Positions 52,942 to 63,197 of a stretch of DNA of 64,000 bases are shown here, piece after piece (the first letter of the stretch is position 1; every line of letters begins with the position of its first letter). Source of the DNA: Pseudoalteromonas sp. Scap06 (lineage in GTDB: Bacteria; Pseudomonadota; Gammaproteobacteria; Enterobacterales; Alteromonadaceae). Position numbers and translations under genes: made by a program. The notes under the pieces are model-generated. The model had not been told where the DNA came from. It was given only the letters and a program-made list of their open reading frames with translations, and made no database searches. Location: contig NZ_CP041331.1 of assembly GCF_013394165.1 (NCBI RefSeq), forward strand, positions 558,001-622,000. Direction: 5' to 3'.

Positions 52942-54664
52942 TTTTTGGGGCCTCTATGCTTGATAAACTAATAATAAACTGTGCACCGCCTTGAGGGCGA
53001 TTGTGCGCCGTTAAGTACCCATTAAATGAATCAATAATTTGCTTTGAAATTGATAAGCCCAGTCCTAAGCCATTACTTGATTTGGTACTGTAAAACGGTT
53101 CAAAAATAGAGCCCAGTACATGGTGTTCAATACCTGGACCACTATCTAAAATAGAAAGCTTAACGCGCTCCTCAAAACACTCAACATCGAAACTAAGCTC
53201 TCGTTTAGGCTCACCCTTCATTGCTTGTGACGCATTGGTGATCACATTAACCAGTACTTGTTCAAATTTTAATGCATCAACCCATACAGTGATCTCTTGC
53301 GAAAACTGCGGTGCACTAACGTTAACATCGTCTTGCTTAAGTTGCGGGTGGGTGATCATCAACGCATTGTTTAATAACGCCGACAGTGGATGAGGTCGAA
53401 GTTGCATGGCCGCCGGCTTACTAAAGTGTTTAAGCTGCGCCACTATTTTGTGCACCCGCTCTACTAAATTCTCAATAATAATTAAGTTTTCATTTAATGC
53501 ATTGAGTTTTCCTTTTTTAAGAAAAATTTTAGCGCTTGCCAAATAGGTGTTTATGGCGCTCAGTGGCTGGTTAATTTCATGGTTAATACCCGCACTTAAT
53601 TGCCCTATTGTGGCTAATTTTGCCGACTGTACTAGTGCAGTTTGCGCTTTTTCAAGCGCTTGAGTGCGCTCTAATACTTCAAGTTCTAAACTATGACGCG
53701 AATACAGTAACTTTTTATATCCGGCAAAGCGTGCCAATAAGCTATATCCGACAAAAATAAATACCCAATAAAACAACACCAGCCATAACAATCTGGGCAC
53801 CTGTAATGCATTTATGCTCGAGATATCAACCAATACCGTCATGGTTGCATTTAGGTATGTCAGTGGCCTTGAAGCGGCAACATATTCATCTTTATCAATT
53901 TTAAATTGCTCAATGCCCTGACTTTTGTAGCGCTGCTGCTTTATTTGTAACGGTTGATGATCTAAGTAAGCACGGCGCTGTTTAATATCGCGGCGTGTAG
54001 TAATATCAAGCTCTGTAAACGTGTTTAAACGCCATGCGGGCTCATCTGACATAGCGATAATTTTATCCGCAAGTTGCAAATAAAAATGACTGCCTTTTGA
54101 AGTATTTAATAGCGAACGATCATTTTCAAATTTAGCGACATTAATTTTAAGTGCCACTACACCAATGGCTTTGCCATCTAGATAAATAGCCTGAGAAAAG
54201 TATATTCCGCGCTCTTTTGAGCGCTGTCCGAGGGCAAAGTAAGCGACCTTTTCTCCAGCAAAAGCCTGCTTAAAATAAGGTCTAAATGCAAAGTTGCTCC
54301 CTAAAAACGTATAGTCGGTTTGCCAGTTGCTACTTGCAATAACGTCGCCAAGGGGATCTAGTATGTATACATCTGAGGCACCGCTGGCTTGTTGAATATC
54401 AGCCAAGTAATTATTAATAGCATTAAAGTGTTGTGATTCATTATTAGTAAAACGAATCAATAAATTATTTTCTGTGAGGAGCTGAGGAATAGCTGCAAAA
54501 CGTGCGAGTTCATTATCAATATAATTATTTAATTGAATGACCTGTTGGTCAGCTTGAATTTTAGCTTGGCCTAAATCATAAGCGCGGCCAAATGAAAATG
54601 TAACCACTAATAACAGCACTAACAGAATACAAGCAAAAATAATTTTTTTAGGAATGGAGAACAT
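52934..54664 (-). CDS. dctB: C4-dicarboxylate sensor histidine kinase
   Basis: A 576-residue kinase. Two membrane helices (near residues 10-25 and 290-310) enclose a periplasmic sensor domain of the double-Cache type (with VYILDPLGDVIASS and FAFRPYFKQAF). The HisKA helix carries the phospho-acceptor His in LSAGINHEINQPLSAIN; the ATPase has NVITNASQAM, DSGPGI and the G2 GLGLGLSIS. The ATG at 54664 is chosen over an upstream GTG because it directly precedes the basic-hydrophobic start. Its partner is DctD. Confidence 0.9.
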   Translation of the reverse strand: MFSIPKKIIFACILLVLLLVVTFSFGRAYDLGQAKIQADQQVIQLNNYIDNELARFAAIPQLLTENNLLIRFTNNESQHFNAINNYLADIQQASGASDVYILDPLGDVIASSNWQTDYTFLGSNFAFRPYFKQAFAGEKVAYFALGQRSKERGIYFSQAIYLDGKAIGVVALKINVAKFENDRSLLNTSKGSHFYLQLADKIIAMSDEPAWRLNTFTELDITTRRDIKQRRAYLDHQPLQIKQQRYKSQGIEQFKIDKDEYVAASRPLTYLNATMTVLVDISSINALQVPRLLWLVLFYWVFIFVGYSLLARFAGYKKLLYSRHSLELEVLERTQALEKAQTALVQSAKLATIGQLSAGINHEINQPLSAINTYLASAKIFLKKGKLNALNENLIIIENLVERVHKIVAQLKHFSKPAAMQLRPHPLSALLNNALMITHPQLKQDDVNVSAPQFSQEITVWVDALKFEQVLVNVITNASQAMKGEPKRELSFDVECFEERVKLSILDSGPGIEHHVLGSIFEPFYSTKSSNGLGLGLSISKQIIDSFNGYLTAHNRPQGGAQFIISLSSIEAPKND

Positions 54665-54770
54665 AAACGCCTGTAACACCAGGGTGCTAATAATAACTAA
54701 TAGCCACTATTGTATCGATTTATAGGCCTTTGCAGAAGAAACTTTTTGTTAACAAGTGTACTGAAACTAA

Positions 54771-54802
54771 AAAACCGTGAAACAAACAATATTTCACGGT
54801 TT
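54771..54802. terminator. bidirectional terminator
   Basis: Perfect 11-base stem AAACCGTGAAA / TTTCACGGTTT, with A/T runs at both sides. It ends the small membrane-protein gene on the minus strand. Confidence 0.75.
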
Positions 54803-54837
54803 AATTCCCTGCAAAAGGGATGCTGTTTTAGCTTAGT

Positions 54838-55119
54838 CTACGCTTTTGCTAGCGCTGGTTTGTCTTTAAAATACTTATACAAACCAATTAATGAGGCTGC
54901 GATCCAGAATATTTCAATCACAAAGCTCGCTAAGTTAAAGTTATAACAAAGACTAATAAGCAACAAAATAGCACCGCTTAGATTCATCATGTTATAGACT
55001 AAACTTTTTGGCGATACCTTATTTAGTTGCAATAAAAAAAACGAACCAACCACTAAAAAAGTGCCACTCATACCAACAATATCAAATAAAAGTGCAATCA
55101 CACGTCTATCCTTTTCCAT
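54838..55119 (-). CDS. small membrane protein, CBU_0592 family-like
   Basis: A 93-residue protein with about three hydrophobic segments (FDIVGMSGTFLVVGSFFLLQL, YNMMNLSGAILLLISLCYN, FVIEIFWIAASLIGLY). The order of Gly/Leu-rich helices with the ...NLSGAILLLISL... motif and IEIFW resembles the CBU_0592 domain of unknown function. MEKDRRV is used as start; upstream there is an ATG at 55149 (MDWASQLG). Confidence 0.7.
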   Translation of the reverse strand: MEKDRRVIALLFDIVGMSGTFLVVGSFFLLQLNKVSPKSLVYNMMNLSGAILLLISLCYNFNLASFVIEIFWIAASLIGLYKYFKDKPALAKA

Positions 55120-55262
55120 TTTAAAACCCAACTGACTGGCCCAATCCATGGGGAGGGTTTTTTTCAATCATTGAAACAGCAAAACCAGCGAAGTTTACCA
55201 GTGAAATAAAAGCACACAAGGGCATATGTCCGCCTCTTGATACTTTGGATTAAATAGCCAGT

Positions 55263-55514
55263 TTATTTAAAAGTGACTTTACCACCTATCATTTTATAAG
55301 CGGCAGTCCCTCTTATGATCGCCGGACGTGCAAAAGGTCGTTCACAGCCAGGGCATACACATTCAGTATGAGTGTGATCTTGGGTTATTCGTTCTATAAA
55401 ACATTTTACCAACGCCCCTTTGCCCCCTTTACGATATTTAAATAAAGGCGCTTTGCATGCAGAACAAAATATATCGACCGTTTTTGTAGGCCCTTTTTTA
55501 TTGGGCTTAGCCAT
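55263..55514 (-). CDS. small zinc-ribbon protein
   Basis: An 83-residue basic protein with two metal-binding knuckles, FCSACKAP (CxxC) near residue 16 and CVCPGCERP (CxxC) near residue 52, with VKCFIERI between. It probably binds zinc and perhaps nucleic acid. I do not recognise the family. It starts directly after a good spacing region and is a single gene. Confidence 0.72.
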   Translation of the reverse strand: MAKPNKKGPTKTVDIFCSACKAPLFKYRKGGKGALVKCFIERITQDHTHTECVCPGCERPFARPAIIRGTAAYKMIGGKVTFK

Positions 55515-55647
55515 ACTACCTCAATGGTTATTTTACGATTACTATGGCGTACATGCTATCACATGATAGAAAAGAAATTGATGGCAGTAAGCATTACTGA
55601 TCAGAGTGATTATTGATTAGGTAATTATGTTAAAAAATATTGTGTTA

Positions 55648-56016
55648 TTAAACTTTATTAGCTAAACGTGTTAATTGAGCCGACAGTACATTCATACAAA
55701 AGGGCTTTATAATAAACCCTGATACCTTTGCATTAATTATCTTTTTTACGGTCTCAGAGCTGTCTTCACAGGTCACCATAAGTACCGGAAGCTGAGCATG
55801 CTCAGTATCGTTTCTAATAGCATCAAGTAAGTTTAGACCATCCATTTTCGGCATATGTAAATCTGTTATAACCAAATCTATGAGCTGATTTTGCAGTATA
55901 GTTAATGCTTGCAGACCATCGGTTGCTTCAACGATGTCTTTATAATCTAACTGTCTCAACATATTAATTAATACATGACGCATTAATGGCATGTCATCAA
56001 CAACTAATACTCTCAT
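55648..56016 (-). CDS. single-domain response regulator (CheY-like)
   Basis: A 122-residue receiver domain: VLVVDDMPLMRHVL with the acidic pair, the phospho-acceptor Asp in LVITDLHMPKMDG, the Thr/Ser in LPVLMVTCEDSSE and the Lys in GFIIKPF. No output domain is present, so it acts by binding a partner, as CheY does. The start MRVLVVDD is used; the longer frame adds a leader without similarity to the fold. No kinase is next to it. Confidence 0.85.
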   Translation of the reverse strand: MRVLVVDDMPLMRHVLINMLRQLDYKDIVEATDGLQALTILQNQLIDLVITDLHMPKMDGLNLLDAIRNDTEHAQLPVLMVTCEDSSETVKKIINAKVSGFIIKPFCMNVLSAQLTRLANKV

Positions 56017-56165
56017 ATGGATGTTTAACCAAAGTAGGTGCAAACAAATTTTTATCAAAATGAATTAACAAAAACTGTTATAGATAGTATCTACATTAGT
56101 TAACTATAGCTGTTGAAGCAAATAATCAGTTTTATTGACACAATGCAAGTTTGATAATAGAGCAT

Positions 56166-56627
56166 TTAAAAACTACCAAACGAAGCTTGAATAAGCCCAG
56201 CTAAGCATGCTGGGCTGAGTGTAATTTCAAGCCCTCGCTTACCGGCACTCACATAAATAGTATCAAAGTCCAATGCGCTTGAGTGTATGTAGGTTTTTAA
56301 GCGCTTTTTTTGTCCAAGAGGGCTAACGCCTCCCAAAATATATCCTGTACTTGCCTGTACTTTTTGCGGCTCTGCCAGCATTACTTTTTTAACTGCGCAG
56401 AGCTTAGCCAATTGCTTTAGATTAATCTGCTGAGTAACGGGCGACACTGCTACAATTAGCTGTTGTTCTGACGTTTCTAACACCAAGGTTTTAAAAACTT
56501 GGGCGCTATTAAGGTTTAGCTTTTCAACTGCTTCAAGGCCATAATTAGTGTTGTTTACATCGTGCTCATAGCTAAGTACGTCAAATTTAATTCGGGATTT
56601 TTTTAGCTGTTCTATCGCTGGGGTCAT
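56166..56627 (-). CDS. ybaK: Cys-tRNA(Pro)/Cys-tRNA(Cys) deacylase
   Basis: A 153-residue editing protein that removes cysteine from mischarged tRNA-Pro. YbaK/EbsC signatures are visible: GLEAVEKLNLNSAQVFKTLV (with the catalytic Lys in FKTLV), VSPVTQQINLKQLAK, GYILGGVSPLGQKK and YVSAGKRGLEITLSP. It is a single gene with a terminator downstream of the dnaJ gene on one side. Confidence 0.92.
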   Translation of the reverse strand: MTPAIEQLKKSRIKFDVLSYEHDVNNTNYGLEAVEKLNLNSAQVFKTLVLETSEQQLIVAVSPVTQQINLKQLAKLCAVKKVMLAEPQKVQASTGYILGGVSPLGQKKRLKTYIHSSALDFDTIYVSAGKRGLEITLSPACLAGLIQASFGSF

Positions 56628-56672
56628 CTGATAATGTCCTCAATATATTTCTGATAACTTACCATACTAAAC

Positions 56673-56704
56673 AAAAAAACGGCGCTTAAAGAAGCGCCGT
56701 TTTT
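56673..56704. terminator. terminator after dnaJ
   Basis: A-run, stem ACGGCGCTT, loop AAAG, complement AAGCGCCGT, T-run. It ends dnaJ transcription on the minus strand. Confidence 0.85.
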
Positions 56705-56729
56705 ACCTAAGTTCTGTTGACCCTAATAA

Positions 56730-57869
56730 TTACTTAGTTAGGTCATCAAAAAACTTTTTAACACCATCAAAAAAGCCTTGCTCTTTTGGACGGTTCTTTG
56801 AGCTATCTTTGCCCATGCTTTCCTCAAGTTCAGTTAGCAGCTCGCGTTGACGCTCATTAAGATTAACTGGTGTCTCAATCACTACTTTACAAATTAAGTC
56901 ACCTTGAGCACCACTGCGTACAGACTTAACCCCTTTACCACGCATACGGAACATTTTACCCGTTTGTGTTTCTGACGGTATTTTAAGTTTTGCACGGCCA
57001 TCTAATGTTGGTACTTCAATTTCACCGCCAAGGCCTGCTGTAGTAAAGCTAATAGGCACTTCACAGTATAAGTTGTTCGCTTCACGAACAAATATCTTAT
57101 GCTCACGAACCGACACTTGCACATACAAATCACCTGCTGGTGCGCCGTGCATACCAGCTTCACCTTCGCCAGATAAACGAATACGGTCACCCGTATCAAC
57201 ACCTGCTGGAATTTTTACCGATAGCGTTTTGGTTTTCTCAACGCGGCCTTGACCATGACATTTGTTACAAGGATCTGAGATAATTTGACCTTGTCCATGA
57301 CAGGTTGGACATGTTTGTTGTACGGCAAAAAAACCTTGGCGCATTTGTACTTGGCCAGCACCGTGACAGGTTGTACATGTTTTTGGCTTAGAACCCGCTT
57401 TGGCACCGCTGCCGTCACACGGGTCACAACTAACCCAAGTCGGTACTTTTATTTCAACGTCTTTACCACGAACCGCTTCTTCTAAGCTTAAGTCCATGTT
57501 GTAACGTAAATCGGAACCACGTTGCTGGCGAGATTGGCGTCGGCCACCGCCGCCACCAAAAATATCACCGAATACATCACCAAAAATATCACCAAAATCA
57601 CCTTGACCGCCACCAAAGCCACCGTGACCACCGCCACCACCTTGTTCGAAGGCAGCATGGCCGTATTGGTCATACATTTGACGTTTTTGATCGTCCGTTA
57701 ATATTTCGTAGGCTTCCTTTACTTCCTTAAACTTGGTTTCAAGGTCTTTATCACCGGCGGTACGATCTGGATGATATTTCATCGCTAAGCGTTTATACGC
57801 TTTTTTTATGTCTCGCTCACTCGCATCTTTGCTTACGCCGAGGACTTCGTAATAATCGCGTTTTGACAT
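56730..57869 (-). CDS. dnaJ: chaperone DnaJ (Hsp40)
   Basis: A 379-residue co-chaperone that binds unfolded proteins and stimulates DnaK ATPase. The J domain (residues 1-70) has the HPD tripeptide in [10 protein letters not shown]; a Gly/Phe-rich linker follows ([10 protein letters not shown]); the zinc domain has four CxxCxGxG repeats ([32 protein letters not shown]); C-terminal substrate domains end the protein. Start is [11 protein letters not shown]. It lies 215 bases downstream of dnaK. Confidence 0.97.
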   Translation of the reverse strand: MSKRDYYEVLGVSKDASERDIKKAYKRLAMKYHPDRTAGDKDLETKFKEVKEAYEILTDDQKRQMYDQYGHAAFEQGGGGGHGGFGGGQGDFGDIFGDVFGDIFGGGGGRRQSRQQRGSDLRYNMDLSLEEAVRGKDVEIKVPTWVSCDPCDGSGAKAGSKPKTCTTCHGAGQVQMRQGFFAVQQTCPTCHGQGQIISDPCNKCHGQGRVEKTKTLSVKIPAGVDTGDRIRLSGEGEAGMHGAPAGDLYVQVSVREHKIFVREANNLYCEVPISFTTAGLGGEIEVPTLDGRAKLKIPSETQTGKMFRMRGKGVKSVRSGAQGDLICKVVIETPVNLNERQRELLTELEESMGKDSSKNRPKEQGFFDGVKKFFDDLTK

Positions 57870-57983
57870 ATCTATCACACTACTCTTTTCTATATGCAGC
57901 GCTAGCTGCTGGACAAACCGATAAATCATATCGATTTATCATTGAATTTTTAAAGCACTTTACTTACATCTCTTACATGCAAA

Positions 57984-58012
57984 AGGCGCGTTAAGCTTTA
58001 GCCTACGCGCCT
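57984..58012 (-). terminator. hairpin between dnaK and dnaJ
   Basis: Stem AGGCGCGT / ACGCGCCT with a 13-base loop; on the minus strand the second arm runs into TTTTGC. It could reduce dnaJ transcription relative to dnaK, as an internal attenuating terminator. Confidence 0.55.
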
Positions 58013-58084
58013 CAGGTGTTCATCCTAACTTAAACACGCAATGTAGTCATGGTGTTTTCGGTTAGCGAGAAGCGTTAGTAACAA

Positions 58085-60004
58085 TTACTTGTCGTCTTTA
58101 ACTTCTTCGAACTCTGCATCAACAACATCGTCGTCTTGCTTAGCAGACTGTTGTTGCTCTGCACCGGCATCACCACCTGCTTGTTGTGCTTTAGCTTGGG
58201 CGATTTCCATTAGTTTTTGAGACTTTTCAGCAAGTGCTTGTGTTTTAGCTTCAATTTCTGCTTTGTCGTCGCTCTTAATTGCACCTTCAAGGTCAACAAC
58301 AGCCGCTTCAATTGCTTCTTTGTCTTCGCTTGGTAATGCATCACCCGCTTCTTCAATTTGTTTACGTGTACCGTGAACAAGTGCGTCTGCTTGGTTACGT
58401 GCAGCTACTAACTCTTCAAACTTTTTATCGTCTTCAGCATGTGCTTCTGCATCGCGAACCATTTTTTCAACTTCTTCATCACTTAAACCTGAAGACGCTT
58501 GAATGGTGATTTTTTGCTCTTTACCTGTGTCTTTATCTTTAGCAGATACATGTAAGATACCATCCGCATCCACATCGAATGTTACTTCGATTTGTGGTGT
58601 ACCACGTTGTGCAGGGCGAATACCTTCTAGGTTAAATTGACCTAGAGATTTGTTATCGCTAGAACGTTTACGCTCACCTTGTAACACATGAATGGTTACC
58701 GCAGATTGGTTATCTTCTGCTGTTGAGAACGTTTGCGATTTCTTAGTAGGAATCGTCGTGTTTTTCTCAATCAGTGCCGTCATTACTGAACCCATAGTCT
58801 CAATACCAAGAGATAATGGTGATACATCTAGTAATAATACGTCTTTCACGTCGCCTGCAAGTACACCACCTTGAATCGCTGCACCTACTGCAACTGCTTC
58901 ATCAGGGTTAACGTCTTTACGTGGCTCTTTGCCGAAGAACTCTGCTACTGTTTTTTGAACAAGTGGCATACGAGTTTGACCACCCACTAGAATGATATCG
59001 TTGATATCGTTCACAGATAGGTCTGCATCAGCAAGTGCACGCTTAAGCGGTTCAATTGACTTAGTCACTAAGTCTTCAACTAATGACTCAAGCTTAGCAC
59101 GTGTCAATTTCACGTTCATATGCTTAGGACCAGACGCATCAGCGGTTACATACGGAAGGTTTACTTCTGTAGATTGTGCTGATGAAAGCTCAATTTTTGC
59201 TTTCTCTGCTGCTTCTTTAACACGTTGCATAGCAAGTGGGTCAGTTTGTAAATCGATACCTTGATCTTTCTTAAATTCAGCTACTAGGTAGTTGATAACA
59301 CGGTTATCGAAATCTTCACCACCTAAGTGAGTGTCACCGTTAGTCGCTAGAACTTCAAATGTGTGCTCGCCTTCAACTTCATCAATTTCAATAATTGATA
59401 AATCGAAAGTACCACCACCTAAGTCATATACTGCTACAACGTTTTCACCACGGTTTTTATCCATACCGTATGCAAGTGCTGCAGCCGTTGGCTCGTTGAT
59501 AATACGTTTAACTTCAAGACCCGCAATACGGCCAGCATCTTTGGTTGCTTGACGTTGTGAATCATTAAAGTATGCCGGTACTGTGATTACCGCTTCAGTT
59601 ACTTCTTCACCTAAGAAGTCTTCAGCTGTTTTCTTCATTTTTTTCAGTACTTCAGCAGAAATTTGTGGTGCAGCGCGTTTTTCGCCGCCCGCTTCAACCC
59701 ATGCGTCGCCATTATCAGCTTTGATAATTTTGAAAGGCATGATGCCGATATCACGTTGTACTTCTTCGTCTTCAAAACGACGACCAATTAAACGCTTAAT
59801 TGCGAACAATGTGTTTGTTGGGTTAGTTACCGCTTGACGTTTTGCAGGTTGACCCACTAACGTTTCACCGTCTTGCGTGTAAGCAATAATAGACGGGGTT
59901 GTGCGATCGCCTTCCGCATTTTCAATAACACGTGCTTTGTCACCATCAAGTACTGCAACACAAGAGTTAGTAGTACCTAAATCGATTCCAATAATTCTAC
60001 CCAT
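58085..60004 (-). CDS. dnaK: chaperone DnaK (Hsp70)
   Basis: A 639-residue ATP-driven chaperone. It starts [18 protein letters not shown] (phosphate-binding), has [35 protein letters not shown] and [13 protein letters not shown] in the ATPase domain, [13 protein letters not shown] in the substrate-binding domain, and an acidic end [16 protein letters not shown]. It is the first gene of the dnaK-dnaJ unit with a sigma-32-like promoter upstream. Confidence 0.98.
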   Translation of the reverse strand: MGRIIGIDLGTTNSCVAVLDGDKARVIENAEGDRTTPSIIAYTQDGETLVGQPAKRQAVTNPTNTLFAIKRLIGRRFEDEEVQRDIGIMPFKIIKADNGDAWVEAGGEKRAAPQISAEVLKKMKKTAEDFLGEEVTEAVITVPAYFNDSQRQATKDAGRIAGLEVKRIINEPTAAALAYGMDKNRGENVVAVYDLGGGTFDLSIIEIDEVEGEHTFEVLATNGDTHLGGEDFDNRVINYLVAEFKKDQGIDLQTDPLAMQRVKEAAEKAKIELSSAQSTEVNLPYVTADASGPKHMNVKLTRAKLESLVEDLVTKSIEPLKRALADADLSVNDINDIILVGGQTRMPLVQKTVAEFFGKEPRKDVNPDEAVAVGAAIQGGVLAGDVKDVLLLDVSPLSLGIETMGSVMTALIEKNTTIPTKKSQTFSTAEDNQSAVTIHVLQGERKRSSDNKSLGQFNLEGIRPAQRGTPQIEVTFDVDADGILHVSAKDKDTGKEQKITIQASSGLSDEEVEKMVRDAEAHAEDDKKFEELVAARNQADALVHGTRKQIEEAGDALPSEDKEAIEAAVVDLEGAIKSDDKAEIEAKTQALAEKSQKLMEIAQAKAQQAGGDAGAEQQQSAKQDDDVVDAEFEEVKDDK

Positions 60005-60050
60005 GAATCTTCTCCAACTTCTAAATTCGTTAATACGTTCGATGACTAGT

Positions 60051-60079
60051 TAATAGGGATGCCACAAACTTAATTCAAC
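60051..60079 (-). promoter_or_regulatory. sigma-32-like heat-shock promoter of dnaK
   Basis: On the minus strand GTTGAAT, 14 bases, then CCCTATTA; this fits the heat-shock form (CTTGAAA, 11-17 bases, CCCCATNTA) with a few changes. It ends about 46 bases before the dnaK start. Confidence 0.55.
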
Positions 60080-60243
60080 TGTAAAAATGAAAAAAAATTC
60101 ATTTTTTTTAATTTATTTACTAAATAACCCTAAAAAGAGTAAGGATTGCTCGTTTTTTGTTATTTAGGAGAGTCCTTATTGTCTGGTCTGATGAGTTTGG
60201 GTGTGATATAAATTCAGCAAATAACACTAAAAGGACATTATTT

Positions 60244-61053
60244 GTGCACTTTGAACAATTATTACAACAAGCAGCCCTAGCAAGTAAGAAAACGGACCAA
60301 GAAACCAATACTATGCAGTTTCCTGCTAATTGGTGCCAAGGTAGAACTGCTTTTGGCGGCCTCTCTGCGGCGCTTCTTTATCAAGCAATGCGCAATAAAG
60401 TTGACTCATCAAGACGACTGCTTTCTTTAAGTACAAACTTTGTCGGCCCTTTATTGGCTGAAAAGCCATTTTCTTTGTCGGTAGAAATATTACGTGAAGG
60501 AAAAAGTAGTACCCAAGTGCTAGCCAAAGCCATTCAAGATGACGCAGTATGCGTTATTGTGCAGGCCTGTTTTGCTAAAAATCGTAATTCATCAATTAAT
60601 GTACCGGTATCAAAGTCGCTAGGCTTACACCCTGTGAACGAACGCCACTGTTTAGGATTTGTACCTGGGCAAATGCCAGAATTTTTTCAACATGTTGATT
60701 TATGCCCTCAACAAGGAGCCATGCCGTTTAGCAGTGCTGAAACCTCTCATTTAGGTGGTTGGATGCGCTTCAAACATACGCCAGAAGCAATTACAGAAGC
60801 CCATGTTATTGCCCTTACTGACGCATGGCCACCAACTTTGCTGCAAATGTTTAAACAACCAGCACCGGCAAGTAGTATGTCGTGGTATTTAGAATTTGTA
60901 CAAGCGCCTAACTTAGCCCCGGGTGAATGGTTGGGCTTTGAAGCAATTACTCATCACTCAAAAGATGGTTACGGACTTGAAGATGGCTGTATTTGGTCGC
61001 AATCAGGTGAGCTTATTGCCCTAACCCGCCAAACCGTGGCTTTATTTGATTAA
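60244..61053 (+). CDS. acyl-CoA thioesterase family protein (TesB-like)
   Basis: A 269-residue double hot-dog protein. The first half has QGRTAFGGLSAALLYQAM, the start of the fold with its catalytic region; TQVLAKAIQDDAVCVIVQACFA closes it; the second half ends in GLEDGCIWSQSGELIALTRQTVALF. It hydrolyses an acyl-CoA thioester, but the acyl group is unknown. GTG 60244 is chosen because AAAAGGA lies 7 bases upstream; a longer frame from 60157 reads through the dnaK promoter region. Confidence 0.78.
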   Translation: MHFEQLLQQAALASKKTDQETNTMQFPANWCQGRTAFGGLSAALLYQAMRNKVDSSRRLLSLSTNFVGPLLAEKPFSLSVEILREGKSSTQVLAKAIQDDAVCVIVQACFAKNRNSSINVPVSKSLGLHPVNERHCLGFVPGQMPEFFQHVDLCPQQGAMPFSSAETSHLGGWMRFKHTPEAITEAHVIALTDAWPPTLLQMFKQPAPASSMSWYLEFVQAPNLAPGEWLGFEAITHHSKDGYGLEDGCIWSQSGELIALTRQTVALFD

Positions 61054-61056
61054 CAA

Positions 61057-61827
61057 TTAAAAACGAGTGAAGTCGCGCTGGGTATATTGTTTATCTATAT
61101 TAAGCATTATGGTGCGATATTCACCGCTCTGAATTATGTTGGCTAAGCCTTGGTCAAATTGCTGCCTCAGCAAATCATTTTTAAAATACGCAGGTCTTGC
61201 CGCAGGTGGAAAAATAGTATGGATAACAAAATCTTTGGTGGCATTGGTTTTTTGATATTCCTTTAAGTAGTAAAGAAATATACGCCTATCGAGAATAATG
61301 GTATCAACCCAGCCTGCCATTAAGTGGTGTATCTGCGCTTGTTGGTTGAGTACTTCTTCATAGCCTCTTAAATTCTCTAAGTTGTGGCCAAATTCTTTGG
61401 GTAAATAGGCAGGTGCATTCTGAAATGCTAAAACACTTTTAGTCGCCAGATCGTAAATAGTATCAATAGTAAAGCTACTCTTTTTAAGACTCACCACCAC
61501 ATTTTCGTAGCTGACAACAGGTTGGCTTCGATATATGCCTGTAATTAAAATACCTGAATAATTTAATGCGATATCAACATGACCTTGGTTTAATAAGGCA
61601 TCTGCACGTTGATTTGACATGTACTGTACATCGACTTCATTTATATCTTGATTACTTAGTGCTGCTTTTACAATTTCGAGCTGAATTCCTGAATCAGTTT
61701 CACTTATTACATAGGGTGCAACAGTAGGGTTAGCAGCAACAGTAACTCGTTGCTGATTATTATCTTTGATAAATGCAAAGCTATCGCTACATAAACATAC
61801 TAAGGCCAATAAAAAAACCACTTTCAC
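61057..61827 (-). CDS. periplasmic amino-acid-binding-like protein (SBP type 3)
   Basis: A 256-residue protein with a signal peptide (VFLLALVCLCSDSFA) and a type 3 solute-binding domain: RVTVAANPTVAPYVISETDSGIQLEIVKAAL, then RADALLNQGHVDIALN and the second lobe. There is no transport gene beside it, so it may work alone as a sensor or with a distant transporter. The ligand is unknown. The start is GTG at 61827. Confidence 0.77.
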   Translation of the reverse strand: MKVVFLLALVCLCSDSFAFIKDNNQQRVTVAANPTVAPYVISETDSGIQLEIVKAALSNQDINEVDVQYMSNQRADALLNQGHVDIALNYSGILITGIYRSQPVVSYENVVVSLKKSSFTIDTIYDLATKSVLAFQNAPAYLPKEFGHNLENLRGYEEVLNQQAQIHHLMAGWVDTIILDRRIFLYYLKEYQKTNATKDFVIHTIFPPAARPAYFKNDLLRQQFDQGLANIIQSGEYRTIMLNIDKQYTQRDFTRF

Positions 61828-61967
61828 ACTATCACCTAATCCGTTTTTATTTTCAGTTGTTGAGATTACTTTTCTTTTTATATTATTAGTAATTTAGTCG
61901 CAGCGTTTGTATTTAGCTATTAATTATAGCAATATTTAAATTATTGAATTAACTATAAGCTAACATT

Positions 61968-63197
61968 TTGCAAACTGCCTGTCCAAGCTGTGATCTTATC
62001 ATTGAAATTCCCGACATTAATGCCAAACAGGTTGCACTGTGTCCTCGCTGTAATCACAAAATTCGCGGTGTTAATGTTAACCATGATATCGAAATAGTCG
62101 CGTTAAGCTTCAGCGCACTGCTGATGTTGCTCAGTAGTATGTTTTATCCGTTTATTTCTTTTAGTAGCAATGGTATTACCCAAACAATTACCCTACCTGA
62201 TGCTGCTCGCATTCTATTTAATTATGATAGTGACCTGCTCGGCCTGTTTATTGATATCAGCATTATTATTCTGCCTATGAGTTTGCTCATTATTTTGATC
62301 CCTTTACATTTAGGGGTACTCAAAGCGCTGCCGCAAGCAATTGCAAAAAGGCTATTAAAGTTTACCTTGGCACTTGAACCTTGGATCATGTCAGAAATAT
62401 TTTTGATTGGTGTTTTGGTTAGTATGGTTAAAATAATGTCATTAGCTGAGGTTAGCTTTGGTACCAGCTTTTTTGCCTATGTGGGATTTGTAATTTTTTA
62501 TGTTAGTGCGTTAACACGGCTAAATCGTGCAAGGTTGTGGTCGCAGGTAAGCCCGGCAATTCGGCTTCAAAGTAGTGCAGGCGCAGAACGTGCAATAGAC
62601 GATAATATAAAAGCCTGCCATGTTTGCCACCAGTTGAGCGTTGACCTAATCTGCCCTCGTTGCCATAGTAAAACCTACTTAAGAAACCCGTACAGCGTTC
62701 AAAAAGCAGCAGCTTGGCTAGTTACCTCAGTAATTTGTTATATCCCCGCGAATTTACTGCCCATTATGTACACTATCAGCCTTGGGGATGAAACCCCTGC
62801 CACGCTTATTTCTGGTGTTATTACTTTATGGAATAGCGGCTCCTACCCTATTGCGCTGATTATCTTTTTTGCAAGTGTGGTGGTGCCATTAGCGAAAGCG
62901 CTCATTTTAAGTTTTTTATGTTTTATGGTTACAAAACCCGCCAACCTGCATACAAAAGGTTACACAAAAGTGTATCAACTTACTGAATTTATAGGAAAAT
63001 GGTCTATGATTGATGTGTTTGTTGTGGCTATATTAGTTGCATTAGTGCAGCTAGGAAATTTGATGTCGGTTATACCGGGTTTAGGCATCGTTTTTTTTAC
63101 TGTTATGGTATTATGCCAAATGATGGCAGCACACGCATTTGACCCTCGTTTACTGTGGGATTCACCTAAAAATAAAAACGCAGAGAATAAAGCATGA
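61968..63197 (+). CDS. pqiA: paraquat-inducible protein A (PqiA)
   Basis: A 409-residue inner-membrane protein with eight expected membrane segments in two halves. Each half starts with a zinc-ribbon-like pair: ACPSCDL/LCPRCNH near residues 5-28, and ACHVCHQL/ICPRCHS near 220-240. This is the PqiA/YebS arrangement, and it forms a lipid-transfer machine with the MCE protein downstream. The start is TTG (TTGCAAACT), with no strong ribosome site; an upstream ATT is a possible alternative. It overlaps pqiB by ATGA. Confidence 0.88.
   Translation: MQTACPSCDLIIEIPDINAKQVALCPRCNHKIRGVNVNHDIEIVALSFSALLMLLSSMFYPFISFSSNGITQTITLPDAARILFNYDSDLLGLFIDISIIILPMSLLIILIPLHLGVLKALPQAIAKRLLKFTLALEPWIMSEIFLIGVLVSMVKIMSLAEVSFGTSFFAYVGFVIFYVSALTRLNRARLWSQVSPAIRLQSSAGAERAIDDNIKACHVCHQLSVDLICPRCHSKTYLRNPYSVQKAAAWLVTSVICYIPANLLPIMYTISLGDETPATLISGVITLWNSGSYPIALIIFFASVVVPLAKALILSFLCFMVTKPANLHTKGYTKVYQLTEFIGKWSMIDVFVVAILVALVQLGNLMSVIPGLGIVFFTVMVLCQMMAAHAFDPRLLWDSPKNKNAENKA

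Noticed and set aside
58692..59837. Open frames on the plus strand opposite dnaK
   Set aside because: They are shadows of a highly expressed gene with strong codon bias and show no start signals or family features.
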